Source: CAWBRT01 sp963832785
GTDB taxonomy: Bacteria; Acidobacteriota; Terriglobia; Terriglobales; Acidobacteriaceae
Assembly (NCBI GenBank): GCA_963832785.1
Contig: CAWHVF010000009.1
Location: 124,001-188,000 of the forward strand
Reading direction: 5' to 3'
Length of the DNA: 64,000 nucleotides
In this document: one piece after another, positions 38,724 to 47,105 of the stretch
How the letters are laid out: each line of letters opens with the position of its first letter
Position numbering within the stretch: position 1 is the stretch's first letter
The notes under the pieces: generated by a model
What the model was told of the DNA's origin: nothing
The model's input: the letters and a program-made list of their open reading frames with translations, nothing else
Databases searched by the model: none
Program-made: the position numbers and the translations under genes

Positions 38724-39050
38724 TTAGTGAACCGGCCCGGTCATCTTGGGATCGATTTTGATCTCGCCGAAGGTCTGCTCGTAGTTGGCCACGTTCTGCT
38801 GCAGCATGGAGGCCAGCGCCTTGGCCTGCTGCGGGCTGAGGTAGACGCCCTGAAAGTTGCGCACCTCCACGTGGTCGGCGGCGGGCTGCAAGGTGCCGAA
38901 GATCATGAAGAAATCCCAGACATTCACCCGCACCTGAACGCTGTTGGCGTAGCCTTCGCGATAATCCTCGCCGTTGACGATGCGTATGTCCTGTTGCGGT
39001 TCAAAGCTCATGAAATTGGCCTGTCTGCGCGGTTGCGCTGTTCTTGTCAT
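38724..39050 (-). CDS. DUF3467 domain-containing protein
   Basis: 108 residues. 'VNGEDYREGYANSVQVRVNVWDFFMIFGTL' and 'VEVRNFQGVYLSPQQAKALASMLQQNVANYEQTFGEI' form the complete DUF3467 pattern, a small protein of unknown function found in many bacteria. The start at 39050 overlaps the kdsD stop codon by four bases (ATGA); an internal ATG at 39011 would drop 13 weakly conserved residues. It is the middle gene of kdsD-DUF3467-glycosyltransferase. Confidence 0.88.
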   Translation of the reverse strand: MTRTAQPRRQANFMSFEPQQDIRIVNGEDYREGYANSVQVRVNVWDFFMIFGTLQPAADHVEVRNFQGVYLSPQQAKALASMLQQNVANYEQTFGEIKIDPKMTGPVH

Positions 39051-40033
39051 AGCATCTGCGTGCCCCAGAGGTCATGCAGATGCAGCACGCCTTCCACCCG
39101 GCCGGCGGAATCCAACACCACCAGCGAGGTGATTTTTTTCTGCTCCATTATCTGCAGCGCGGCGGTGGCCAGTTCCTGCGCGGAGATGGTCTTGGGAGTG
39201 CGGGTCATGCACTCGCCTGCCGCCAGATCGAGAATGTCCTTGCCCCGGCGCTGCAGCAGCCGGCGCAGATCGCCGTCGCTGATCACCCCGGACAGAATCC
39301 CGTTGTCCACCACCGTCGTCATCCCCAGTTGCTTGCTCGACATCTCGAAGATGACGTCGGCCATGCGGGTATCGGAAGTGACCTGCGGAACGGCCTCGCC
39401 GGTGTGCATCAGGGCGGCCACGCGGGTGAGCTTCTTGCCGATCTTGCCTCCCGGGTGCAGATGGGCGAAGTCCTCTTCCCGGAATCCGCGCTTTTCCGAG
39501 AGCGCCAGCGCGATGGCGTCGCCTAGGGCGAGCATGGCGGTAGTAGAGGTAGTGGGCGCCAGCCCCAGCGAGCAGGCTTCCTTGGCGACCGAGCAGTCGA
39601 GGGCGATATTGGCGGCCTGGGCAAGCGAACTCGGGTTGCCGCCGGACGGATAAAGGACGTCGCAGGTCAGACTGATCAGCGCGATGCCGAGCCGCTTGAT
39701 GGTCGGCAGCAGCTCCAGTATCTCGGCGGTTTCGCCGCTGGCCGACAGGGCGATGACGGCGTCGCCGCGCACCAGCATTCCCAGGTCGCCGTGCAGCGCC
39801 TCGGCCGGATGCAGGTAAAGCGCGGGCGTTCCCGTCGAGCTGAGCGTAGCCGCTATCTTGCGCGCGATCAGCCCGCTTTTGCCCATGCCGGTGACCACCA
39901 CCCGCCCGGCGCAGCCGGCAAGCAGCTCTACCGCCTGGCAGAAAGCCACGGCCATGGGGCCGGCGATGCGGTCCGCCAACTGGCGCAGCGCTTCGGCCTC
40001 GGTACGAACGACGTTGGCGCCTCGGGAATTCAT
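39047..40033 (-). CDS. kdsD: D-arabinose 5-phosphate isomerase (KpsF/GutQ family)
   Basis: It interconverts ribulose 5-phosphate and arabinose 5-phosphate, the first step to KDO of the LPS inner core. 328 residues from the ATG at 40033. The SIS domain covers 1-190 ('VVVTGMGKSGLIARKIAATLSSTGTPALYLHPAEALHGDLGM', 'ALSASGETAEIL', 'SLGLAPTTSTTAMLALGDAIA'), then 'FAHLHPGGKIGKKLTRV' and a pair of CBS domains to the end. It is divergent from rfaE1 with a 123-base gap, so core-sugar genes run in both directions from one control region. Confidence 0.93.
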   Translation of the reverse strand: MNSRGANVVRTEAEALRQLADRIAGPMAVAFCQAVELLAGCAGRVVVTGMGKSGLIARKIAATLSSTGTPALYLHPAEALHGDLGMLVRGDAVIALSASGETAEILELLPTIKRLGIALISLTCDVLYPSGGNPSSLAQAANIALDCSVAKEACSLGLAPTTSTTAMLALGDAIALALSEKRGFREEDFAHLHPGGKIGKKLTRVAALMHTGEAVPQVTSDTRMADVIFEMSSKQLGMTTVVDNGILSGVISDGDLRRLLQRRGKDILDLAAGECMTRTPKTISAQELATAALQIMEQKKITSLVVLDSAGRVEGVLHLHDLWGTQML

Positions 40034-40156
40034 GGAAAGAGGAATGGTACCAGATCGGCTCCCGGTTTGGGACCCCTGCCTACCAAAGCCAGGCAACGCA
40101 AACGGTCTGCGTTTAGCGCGCGGGTGTGAGACAATCTTGGCATTCGAGACCTCTTG

Positions 40157-41191
40157 ATGAACCGGAACAGCTCTCATTACGAACGGCTGCGGGCGATCGT
40201 GCAATCGTTCCCCAACATCACCGTGGCCGTGCTGGCCGACCTGGTGGCCGACGAATTCATCTACGGTGAAATCTCGCGGGTGTCGCGCGAGGCCCCGGTC
40301 CTGATCCTGAAGCATCGCGAGCGCGTGGTGGTGCCCGGCGGAGGCGGCAACGCCGTAATGAACCTGGCCGACCTGCGGGTGAACGTGCTCCCGGTCGGAG
40401 TGGTGGGCGACGACGAAACCGGCCGCCTGGTTCTGCAGGTTCTGGGCGCCCGGAAGGTTCCCCTGAGCGGCATCGTGCGCCTGAAAGGGCACACCACCCC
40501 CACCAAGACGCGCATTCTGGCCGGCATGCCGCACGGTTCGCGGCAGCAGGTGGTGCGGGTGGACCGCGATTCGCAGCCGCTGAGCGAAACCCACCCGGAG
40601 CTGCTCAACCTGGTCGCCTCGGCGCGTGAATACGCCCAGGCCGCCGACGCCCTGCTGATCTCCGACTACGGCTACGGCGCCGCCACTCCGCGCCTGCTGA
40701 CCTTCATTCGCTCCAAGGGCGCGCTCGATCACGTCCCCGTGACCCTGGACTCGCGCTATCGCATGCTCGAATACAGCGGGGTGACGGCTGCCACTCCGAA
40801 TGAGCCCGAGGTTGAGGCCGCGCTCGATGTCCGGCTGGGCGGCGACGATCAGCGCCTGTGCGCGGCCGGCCGCGACCTGATGCGGCGCATGAAGCTACAG
40901 TCCCTGGTGATTACCTCCGGCAGCAACGGCCTGACGGCATTCGACGGCGGCAAGAAGCCGGTGCACATTCCCATACACGGCTCCGATCAGGTCACCGACG
41001 TTACCGGGGCCGGGGACACGGTCATCGCGACCTTCACCGCCGCGCTGGCCGCCGGGGCCGACACCGAGTCGGCGGCGCGGCTGGCCAACTTCGCCGGCGG
41101 CATCGTGGTGATGAAGCGCGGAACCGCCACTGCATCCCAGGCGGAGTTGCTCGACGCTTTGCAAGAAAGCGGTAAGGCGCATGCAAAGTAG
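40157..41191 (+). CDS. rfaE1: D-glycero-beta-D-manno-heptose-7-phosphate kinase
   Basis: PfkB-family kinase that makes heptose 1,7-bisphosphate for the LPS core (the HldE N-terminal activity). 344 residues from the ATG at 40157; a TTG one codon earlier is less likely. 'VVVPGGGGNAVMNLADLRVNVLPVGVVGDD' is the PfkB signature 1 region and 'HGSDQVTDVTGAGDTVIATFTAALA' holds the anion hole and catalytic Asp. 'YGYGAATPRLL' is typical of this kinase. The two HldE activities are on separate genes here, overlapping by 11 bases. Confidence 0.93.
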   Translation: MNRNSSHYERLRAIVQSFPNITVAVLADLVADEFIYGEISRVSREAPVLILKHRERVVVPGGGGNAVMNLADLRVNVLPVGVVGDDETGRLVLQVLGARKVPLSGIVRLKGHTTPTKTRILAGMPHGSRQQVVRVDRDSQPLSETHPELLNLVASAREYAQAADALLISDYGYGAATPRLLTFIRSKGALDHVPVTLDSRYRMLEYSGVTAATPNEPEVEAALDVRLGGDDQRLCAAGRDLMRRMKLQSLVITSGSNGLTAFDGGKKPVHIPIHGSDQVTDVTGAGDTVIATFTAALAAGADTESAARLANFAGGIVVMKRGTATASQAELLDALQESGKAHAK

Positions 41192-41744
41192 GGCGCAGAA
41201 TCCCAAAATCCTTTCGCGGGAGGCGGCCCGCAGCAAGGTGCGGGCCTGGAAGGAAACAGGCCAGCAGGTGATATTGGCCAACGGCTGCTTCGACCTGCTG
41301 CACGTCGGCCATGTGCGCTATCTGCGCGGTGCCAAGCAACTGGGCGGCAAGCTGCTGGTGGCCGTCAATTCCGATGAAAGCGTTCATGCCTGCAAAGGCC
41401 CCGGGCGTCCGCTGATGCCCGAGAGCGAGCGAGCCGAAATCATCGCCGCCCTGGAAGACGTCGATGCAGTCGTCATCTTCTCCGAGCCCGACGTGCGCGC
41501 TTTGATCCGCGAGTTGCTTCCCGACGTGCACGCCAAGGGCACCGACTACACGCGCGAAACCGTGCCTGAGCGCGATGAAGTGATCGCTTGCGGCGGCCGG
41601 GTGGAAATCGTAGGCGATCCCAAGAACCACTCGACCTCCGCCTTTCTGGGCAAGCTCGCGCCGGACAAATCTCCCGCCGATAAACCGCCGGCGCCGAAAA
41701 CCGTCCAGGCAGGCGAGTTCGGCAACGTCGAGGAGAAGCACTGA
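41181..41744 (+). CDS. rfaE2: D-glycero-beta-D-manno-heptose 1-phosphate adenylyltransferase
   Basis: It turns heptose 1-phosphate into ADP-heptose (HldE C-terminal activity). 187 residues with the cytidylyltransferase-like fold: 'VILANGCFDLLHVGHVRYLRGAKQLG' (HxGH type nucleotide site), 'VAVNSDESVHACKGPGRPLMPESERAEIIAALEDVDAVVIF', 'VHAKGTDYTRETVPE' and 'VEIVGDPKNHSTSAFL'. The last 30 residues are a Lys/Pro-rich tail. It overlaps rfaE1 and ends four bases before the heptosyltransferase gene. Confidence 0.94.
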   Translation: MQSRAQNPKILSREAARSKVRAWKETGQQVILANGCFDLLHVGHVRYLRGAKQLGGKLLVAVNSDESVHACKGPGRPLMPESERAEIIAALEDVDAVVIFSEPDVRALIRELLPDVHAKGTDYTRETVPERDEVIACGGRVEIVGDPKNHSTSAFLGKLAPDKSPADKPPAPKTVQAGEFGNVEEKH

Positions 41745-41748
41745 AGCA

Positions 41749-42900
41749 GTGATCAACCACTCCGCCCAGACCAATCCTCCGGCTTCTCATGGTGGCGGCG
41801 CTGCGCGCCTCCTGATTGTGCGCCTGAGCGCGATGGGCGATGTCATTCACGCCATCGCCGCCGTCAGCGCCCTGCGTGCGGCCTGGCCCGAGTGCCGCAT
41901 CGGATGGGCGGTCGAAAGACGCTGGCTGCCGCTGCTGTGCGCGCCCGGATTCCCGCTGCGCGGAGAACGCGGCCCGGAGCGGCCCCTGGTGGACGAAGTT
42001 TTTCCCCTCGACATTCGTGCGTGGCGCGCCCGCCCGGCCAGCCCGGATTCGTGGAGGCAGATGCGGGAGGCGCTGGCTGCGATGAAGCAGGCAGGCTATG
42101 AAACCGCCGTCGATCTGCAGGGCGCCGTCCGCTCGGCCGTGGTGGCGCGGCTGAGCGGCGCAGCCGAGGTGTGGGGCGAAGCCTGCCCTCGGGAAACTTT
42201 GGCGTCAATCTTCCATCGCCGCCACGTGCCGGTTTCCGGCAAACACGTAATCGAGCAAAATTTATCCTTGCTGGAGGCCACGGCAGGGGTTTCGCTGCGC
42301 TACGGCTGCCCGCTGCTGCCGCGCGACGCCGCCTCGGCTGCCTGGTGCGACACACTGCTGCAACCGCTGCTTGCCGGGCCGGGAACGGGTGGCGGCAGAA
42401 GCAGCATCTGCATACTCAGTCCGGGAGCAGGCTGGGGGGCCAAGTGCTGGCCGGCGGCTTCATTCGCCTCGGCCGCGCGGGAGTTGGCCGAAGCGGGCTT
42501 TGTCTGCGTGGTGAATTACGGGCCGGGCGAAGAGGATTTGGCGCGCGCGCTGGTGGATGCGAGTCAGGGAACGGCGACGGCGGTTTCCTGTTCCATTCCA
42601 GAGTTGATTGAGCTCACCCGCAGGGCCGAGCTGTTTATCGGCGGCGATACCGGCCCCATGCACCTGGCCGCCGCTCTCGGGGTGCCGGTAGCGGCCCTGT
42701 TCGGGCCTACGGACCCGTTGCGCAACGGCCCGTACGGCACGCGCAGCCAGGTGTTGCGCAGTGCCGGCAGCGCCACCAGCTACCGGCATACCTCGCGGCC
42801 CGATGAAGCCCTGCAGGCCATATCGCCGGCCCAGGTCATGCAGGCGGTGCGCCGTCTTCTGCCGGAACGGTTTCCCCAAGCCTCAAGGGAGCCGCAGTGA
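41749..42900 (+). CDS. waaC: lipopolysaccharide heptosyltransferase (glycosyltransferase family 9)
   Basis: GT9 enzyme expected to add heptose from ADP-heptose to the KDO-lipid A inner core. 383 residues with a GTG start. N-terminal 'LLIVRLSAMGDVIHAIAAVSALRAAWPECRIGWAVERRW' has the GD-I-H acceptor motif. The C-terminal half has 'ICILSPGAGWGAKCWP' and 'LFIGGDTGPMHLAAALGVPVAALFGPTDP'. The first-motif wording resembles WaaC (heptosyltransferase I) more than WaaF, but I am not certain which. It directly follows the two heptose-activation genes. Confidence 0.88.
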   Translation: MINHSAQTNPPASHGGGAARLLIVRLSAMGDVIHAIAAVSALRAAWPECRIGWAVERRWLPLLCAPGFPLRGERGPERPLVDEVFPLDIRAWRARPASPDSWRQMREALAAMKQAGYETAVDLQGAVRSAVVARLSGAAEVWGEACPRETLASIFHRRHVPVSGKHVIEQNLSLLEATAGVSLRYGCPLLPRDAASAAWCDTLLQPLLAGPGTGGGRSSICILSPGAGWGAKCWPAASFASAARELAEAGFVCVVNYGPGEEDLARALVDASQGTATAVSCSIPELIELTRRAELFIGGDTGPMHLAAALGVPVAALFGPTDPLRNGPYGTRSQVLRSAGSATSYRHTSRPDEALQAISPAQVMQAVRRLLPERFPQASREPQ

Positions 42901-43451
42901 GCGCCGCCATGCCAAGCTGGAGCAGGGTGGCACAGAGGATTCGCGTGCCTCTGGGATTTGTTGCCGCTGCGGCTTATCTCTGGCTGGCGCGGCCGCGTTG
43001 GTCTTCGATCGCCGCCGGGGCGGCGCTGGCGGGCGCGGGAATCGCCATTCGCGCCCTGGCTTCGGGGCACGTGCGCAAGAACCAGGAGCTGACGACCTCC
43101 GGGCCTTATGCCTGTACCCGGAATCCGTTGTACCTGGGATCGATGATCATGGCCGCCGGCTTTGCCCTGGCGGCCCGCAGCGGCTGGGTAGTGGCCCTGG
43201 CGCTGGCCCTGTTTTTCGCCATATACCTGCCGGTGATTCGCGCCGAAGAAGCCTTCCTGCGCGCCAAATTTCCGGAGTACGCCGGCTACGCCGCCCGCGT
43301 ACCCCGGTTCCTGCCCCGTCTCAGCGCCATCTCCCGGGCGGGCTCAGGGTTTTCACTGGAGCTGTATCTCAAGCATCGCGAGTACAATTCCATATTAGGA
43401 GCGCTGGCTTTGGTTGTCGCTCTGGTGGCAAAGCTGATCTGGTGGGGATAG
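42897..43451 (+). CDS. ICMT/PEMT-type membrane methyltransferase
   Basis: 184 residues with four or five hydrophobic helices. The conserved 'GPYACTRNPLYLGSMIMAAGF' and 'RAEEAFLRAKFPEYAGYAARVPRFLP' (Glu-Glu and Tyr pattern) are the SAM-binding signature shared by isoprenylcysteine carboxyl methyltransferase-like and phospholipid N-methyltransferase-like proteins. The real bacterial substrate is unknown. It starts inside the waaC stop codon (ATGA-type overlap), so it is made together with the heptosyltransferase. Confidence 0.85.
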   Translation: MSAAMPSWSRVAQRIRVPLGFVAAAAYLWLARPRWSSIAAGAALAGAGIAIRALASGHVRKNQELTTSGPYACTRNPLYLGSMIMAAGFALAARSGWVVALALALFFAIYLPVIRAEEAFLRAKFPEYAGYAARVPRFLPRLSAISRAGSGFSLELYLKHREYNSILGALALVVALVAKLIWWG

Positions 43452-43479
43452 TAAACATCCACCTATATCGATTGATTTA

Positions 43480-44337
43480 ATGCGACACACTACGCAGGCT
43501 CTTGTATTCATGGTTGTTTTGAGCTGCCTGCTGCTGCCGGCGCAGGAGAAGCAGCGCACTTCCACCCCGGTGCCGGTCTCGGCCATCCAGCCCGTACCGG
43601 GCGGCCATCGTTTTCCCAACGGCACGGTGTTTCACTACGAGGCTGAATGGCGGCTCTGGAAAGCCGGGACGGCCACGTTGCGGCTCGATGCCGCCGGTCC
43701 CGAGGAGCGGGTGACCGCCACCGGCGACTCGATAGGCGTAGTGGCCATGCTGTTTCGCGTGCAGGACCGCTTTGAATCGTACTTTGACCGCCGCACCTTT
43801 TGCTCGCGCAACATAACCAAGCACTCCGAGGAAGGGCTGCGCAAGCGGCACACCATCATCCGCTTCGACCAGGCGCGCCGCAAGGCGGTGCTGGACGAAA
43901 CCAACCTGCGCACCGGCCAGCAGAAGCATACGGAACAGGACACACCCGGCTGCGTGACTGACGTGCTCTCGGGCATGTTCTACCTGGCCGCGTTGCCGCT
44001 GCAACCAGGCAATTCCTACTACTTCCCGCTTAACGACGGAGGGCAGACGGTGAACGTTGAGGCCGTGGTCGAAGGCAGGGAGGTCGTTACGACTCCGGCG
44101 GGAACCTTCAGCACCGTGCGCGTGCAGCCTTCGCCCGACTTGAACGTTCTGCGCAACCGCGGCAAGGTCTGGATGTGGTACACCGACGACGCCAATCACA
44201 CCCTGGTGCAGATGAAAACCCGCCTGTTCTGGGGCGCGTTGAACATCCAACTGGTCGGGATTGATTACCCTGGCAGCCCAGCCGCCGGGGCCACGGCCGC
44301 CACTCGCGCCATCACTGGAGCCGGTAACGCTCGTTGA
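43480..44337 (+). CDS. DUF3108 domain-containing secreted protein
   Basis: 285 residues: an N-terminal signal-like hydrophobic segment (about 6-20), then 'FPNGTVFHYEAEWRLWKAGTATLRL', 'YFDRRTFCSRNITKHSEEGLRKRHTIIRFD', 'VTDVLSGMFYLAALPLQPGNSYYFPLNDGG' and 'WMWYTDDANHTLVQMKTRLFWG', the DUF3108 beta-rich pattern, expected in the periplasm or outer envelope. The role is not known. Its last 26 bases overlap the convergent gene at 44312-44590. Confidence 0.85.
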   Translation: MRHTTQALVFMVVLSCLLLPAQEKQRTSTPVPVSAIQPVPGGHRFPNGTVFHYEAEWRLWKAGTATLRLDAAGPEERVTATGDSIGVVAMLFRVQDRFESYFDRRTFCSRNITKHSEEGLRKRHTIIRFDQARRKAVLDETNLRTGQQKHTEQDTPGCVTDVLSGMFYLAALPLQPGNSYYFPLNDGGQTVNVEAVVEGREVVTTPAGTFSTVRVQPSPDLNVLRNRGKVWMWYTDDANHTLVQMKTRLFWGALNIQLVGIDYPGSPAAGATAATRAITGAGNAR

Positions 44338-44590
44338 TGATCCGCTGAAATCTGGGACGATAGATCAGGTCGAAGGCGAGTTCCTTGCCGGGGAACATGG
44401 CCAGTGCCGCCCGGCGCGCTCCCGCCGCCATCTCGGTGGCCTCCTCCAGGCTGAGGTTCGGGTCCTGGCTGATGACCGAAAGGGTCATGTTCATCAGAAA
44501 CTGCAGTCGGCGGACGCGTTTTGCCTCTTCGGCCAGCTCCGCCTGCTTGGCTTCCTCGTGATTCTCCGGCATGCGCCGCGACAACTCCAT
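44312..44590 (-). CDS. small conserved hypothetical protein
   Basis: 92 residues from the ATG at 44590, chosen because GGGGAG lies seven bases before it. The protein is strongly charged and helical ('NHEEAKQAELAEEAKRVRRLQFLMNMTLSVISQDPNLSLEEATEMAAGARRAALAMFPGK') with 'FDLIYRPRFQRIINERY' at the end. There is no signal or membrane segment. Codon composition matches the neighbours, so the gene is probably real, but no family is recognised. Confidence 0.65.
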   Translation of the reverse strand: MELSRRMPENHEEAKQAELAEEAKRVRRLQFLMNMTLSVISQDPNLSLEEATEMAAGARRAALAMFPGKELAFDLIYRPRFQRIINERYRLQ

Positions 44591-44650
44591 GGACTGCTCC
44601 CCTGGCATTGGATGGCCGCCAGCAGTTTCGACGTTGCGCCGGACCCGCAG

Positions 44651-44675
44651 CTCCTCCCCTGTGTGGGGGAGAGTA
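44651..44675. repeat. small hairpin CTCCTCCCC / GGGGGAG
   Basis: CTCCTCCCCTGTGTGGGGGAGAG folds into a short stem upstream of the small hypothetical gene. It may belong to the wider hairpin collection but lacks the CTTTT loop. Confidence 0.35.
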
Positions 44676-44770
44676 CTACGACATCCAGGGCCGCGCTAGG
44701 ATATACTCGCGGCTCGGGGCTTAGGGGCGTTTCCCGCTTTCCATTTTGCGAGTTCCTGCCTCTGGGTGTT

Positions 44771-44800
44771 CCTGAAACGTGAAACGGGCAACGTGAAACG
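44771..44800. repeat. short GTGAAACGGGCAACGTGAAACG repeat
   Basis: Tandem GTGAAACG units lie about 40 bases before the DUF2007 start. An inverted GTTTCCCGCTTTCC word is at 44729-44742, giving a potential stem. Confidence 0.5.
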
Positions 44801-44841
44801 TCCAGTTACAGGGCTCTCTGTCAGTTGATCCTGGAGGAAGC

Positions 44842-45102
44842 ATGGCTCTTAAGGCAAATGATTCGGCACTGGTGACCGTCTTTGATACCGAGCGCGAAAC
44901 CGAGGCGCTGGTGGTGAAGGGGCTGCTCGAATCGGCGGGAATCGAGACGCTGATCGTTTCTCTGGACTCGCCCCAGGATGTTTTCCCTGGGGTCGGCGGC
45001 GTGGTGGTGCAGGTTACCCAAGAGCAGGCCGCTGAAGCCCAGGCGATCATTGCCGAGTACCGCGCGCATCCGGTCGAGGACTCGGAAGCGGCGGAAAGCT
45101 GA
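44842..45102 (+). CDS. DUF2007 domain-containing protein
   Basis: 86 residues: 'LVTVFDTERETEALVVKGLLESAGIETLIVSLD' and 'VVVQVTQEQAAEAQAIIAEYRAH' form one DUF2007 (putative signal-transducing, ferredoxin-like) domain. GGAGGAA lies just before the ATG. The domain is often found as a small stand-alone protein; its partner is unknown. It stands alone, convergent with the M20 peptidase. Confidence 0.85.
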   Translation: MALKANDSALVTVFDTERETEALVVKGLLESAGIETLIVSLDSPQDVFPGVGGVVVQVTQEQAAEAQAIIAEYRAHPVEDSEAAES

Positions 45103-45166
45103 GAGGCCGCCTCACGCCGCCTTTCCCGACGTAACGTTTTAAGCGGAAGCGTGAGGACGCGCCACG

Positions 45167-46450
45167 CTACTCCACCATCCCCGCCAGCGCCAGCGCGGTC
45201 AGCAGGATGCGCTTCAGAGCCAGGTCCCGCTCGCGCGCAATGAACCACTCCTGCGGAGTATGCGCCCGGGCGCCCAGCCCGCCGGCTCCCACGGCCAGAG
45301 CCGGTATTCCCAAAGACAGTGGAATATTGGCGTCGGTGGACGCGCAGTGCGCATGCGCCTTGATCCCCAGTTGGGCATCTACCATGCGCAGCACTTGCAG
45401 AATGGTGGCGTGCTCGGGCAATTCCGCCGCCGGGCGGTTGCCGATCACCCGAACCTGGGCATCCACGCCGGCGGAGCGCTCGACGTCGTTCATAACCTTC
45501 TCGACGGCCTTCCGCAGTTGCTCTTCGACGGCGGCAATGTTCTGAGGATCGGGAGAGCGCACATCCACCTGCATGACCGCGGCATGCGGGATGGCATTGA
45601 CCGAGGTGCCGCCTTTAATGGTGCCCACGTTGAGGGTGGTGCGGGGATTCTGCGGCAGGTCAATCTGGTTGAGGCGTTCGATCAGGCGGGCCAGCAACAC
45701 GATCGGGTTGGGCAGGCCGAAGTCGCTCCAGGAATGTCCGCCCGGGCCGCTGATGGCGATCTCGAAGCGGCGGCTGCCGAGGGCTTGCGTCACGATGGTG
45801 TCGGTGCCGGCGCCGTCCAGCGCCAGCAGGCAGGCGATCTGCCCCTGCCAGCGCGGATCGTCGAAGAAGTGACGCATGCCGCGCAGGTCTCCCTCGCCCT
45901 CCTCACCGACGTTGGCCAGCAGCAGCAGCGGCAGGCGCAGGCGAAGCTTGGCGGCTCGTATCGCCCCGGCCAGGGCGAGCAGCGCCACCAGTCCCGCACC
46001 GTTATCGGCCACCCCAGGTCCGACCAGGCGGTTTCCGTCGCGCCGCACTTCGATCTGAGTCTCCGTGAAAACCGTGTCGAGGTGCGCCGAGATAACCAGG
46101 AGCGGCCCCGCCTCCGAACCGGGAATGCGCCCGATAACGTTGCCTATGCCATCCAGGTGCGCCTGGAGGAGGCCAAATTCCGAAAACCTTTGCAGCATCC
46201 AGGCGGCGCGTTGCTGCTCCTGGAATGGAGGCGCGGGAATCGCCGTTACCTCCATTTGCAGTTCGGCCAGTTGCCGCTCCTGCGCCGCGAACCATTCGAA
46301 AGCCTCGTGCACGCACTTCATCCCGGCCAGGCGGGCAATATCCTTCCGGGCCGGCGGTGCTGCCGATGAGGCGGTCAGGTTGGGATCACCATCCATAAAG
46401 TGCGGCAAAGGCGCTCCTCGCTGTGAATAGTACACGAAGAGACGGGGCAT
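45167..46450 (-). CDS. M20-family zinc peptidase (tripeptidase/carboxypeptidase-like)
   Basis: A two-zinc cytosolic peptidase of up to 427 residues; a later ATG at 46396 is also possible and would remove 18 residues of poor quality. The zinc ligands and catalytic pair are visible: 'VISAHLDTVF' (His, Asp), 'GPGVADNGAGLVALLALA' (bridging Asp), 'ANVGEEGEGDL' (catalytic Glu and ligand Glu) and a C-terminal His in 'ARAHTPQEWF'. The lid domain contains 'GTIKGGTSVNAIPHAAVMQVDVRS'. PepT/ArgE/CPG2-type relatives differ in substrate, which I cannot assign. Confidence 0.88.
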   Translation of the reverse strand: MPRLFVYYSQRGAPLPHFMDGDPNLTASSAAPPARKDIARLAGMKCVHEAFEWFAAQERQLAELQMEVTAIPAPPFQEQQRAAWMLQRFSEFGLLQAHLDGIGNVIGRIPGSEAGPLLVISAHLDTVFTETQIEVRRDGNRLVGPGVADNGAGLVALLALAGAIRAAKLRLRLPLLLLANVGEEGEGDLRGMRHFFDDPRWQGQIACLLALDGAGTDTIVTQALGSRRFEIAISGPGGHSWSDFGLPNPIVLLARLIERLNQIDLPQNPRTTLNVGTIKGGTSVNAIPHAAVMQVDVRSPDPQNIAAVEEQLRKAVEKVMNDVERSAGVDAQVRVIGNRPAAELPEHATILQVLRMVDAQLGIKAHAHCASTDANIPLSLGIPALAVGAGGLGARAHTPQEWFIARERDLALKRILLTALALAGMVE

Positions 46451-46505
46451 TTACCCCGATTCACTAAAGTTGGCCTTCTTCTTTCCGCGACCTTACACTC
46501 TTGGT

Positions 46506-47096
46506 ATGGTCGAATCCGGAAAAGGACAATCCCGTGACTTCACTCTATGCGTCGCGCTCCGGCACTTAGGGGTAGAGCGAGAAATCCTCGTGCTGAAGCA
46601 TAAAGAGAATAACTTCTACGCATTCCCGCCCTACTCGAAGAAGCCTCTCGGTTGTGTTGACACTCACATGTCCTTGCATGCATCTGGTGAACGCCACGCG
46701 GTCTGGCGGTTCTTTGATGGACGTGTATGGAAACAAGACGCGAAAATGCGACAGGAAAGTACGGTGAAACTGAAGCCGCCTTCAGAACTCAATGGGGTGG
46801 TCCCACTTTTCCATTCTGGCATCTTTCTCGGTCAGTTCGTGGATCTTCCGCCAGTCGGAACCAATATGGGAGATTTAATCCTACTGGATGCTGAAGGTGC
46901 GAACTTTAGGGATGATTTCATGGTCGCTAGAATATATTTGGTGGAACCGGGTGCCGAACATAATATCCCGAGATTTCCGGAGACAGGGCCTCGCATTTTG
47001 CACCTGGACAAACGCATAATCCCTTGGGTAGCTATCGAAGTTTACCAGCAAGTACAAGTAGAATGTGTAAGAGCCCAGGTACCCCCTAACGACTAA
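46506..47096 (+). CDS. hypothetical protein, atypical composition
   Basis: 196 residues from the ATG at 46506; an in-frame ATG at 46470 is less likely. No signal peptide or membrane helix is seen. The sequence has beta-rich character ('REILVLKHKENNFYAFPPYSKK', 'FHSGIFLGQFVDLPPVGTNMGDLILLDAEG', 'RIYLVEPGAEHNIPRFPETGPRIL'). The DNA is distinctly less GC-rich and uses A/T-ending codons more than its neighbours, suggesting recent transfer, like 17165-17593. No family is recognised. It is convergent with the RSH gene, nine bases apart. Confidence 0.6.
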   Translation: MVESGKGQSRDFTLCVALRHLGVEREILVLKHKENNFYAFPPYSKKPLGCVDTHMSLHASGERHAVWRFFDGRVWKQDAKMRQESTVKLKPPSELNGVVPLFHSGIFLGQFVDLPPVGTNMGDLILLDAEGANFRDDFMVARIYLVEPGAEHNIPRFPETGPRILHLDKRIIPWVAIEVYQQVQVECVRAQVPPND

Positions 47097-47105
47097 TCAC
47101 TCTCT

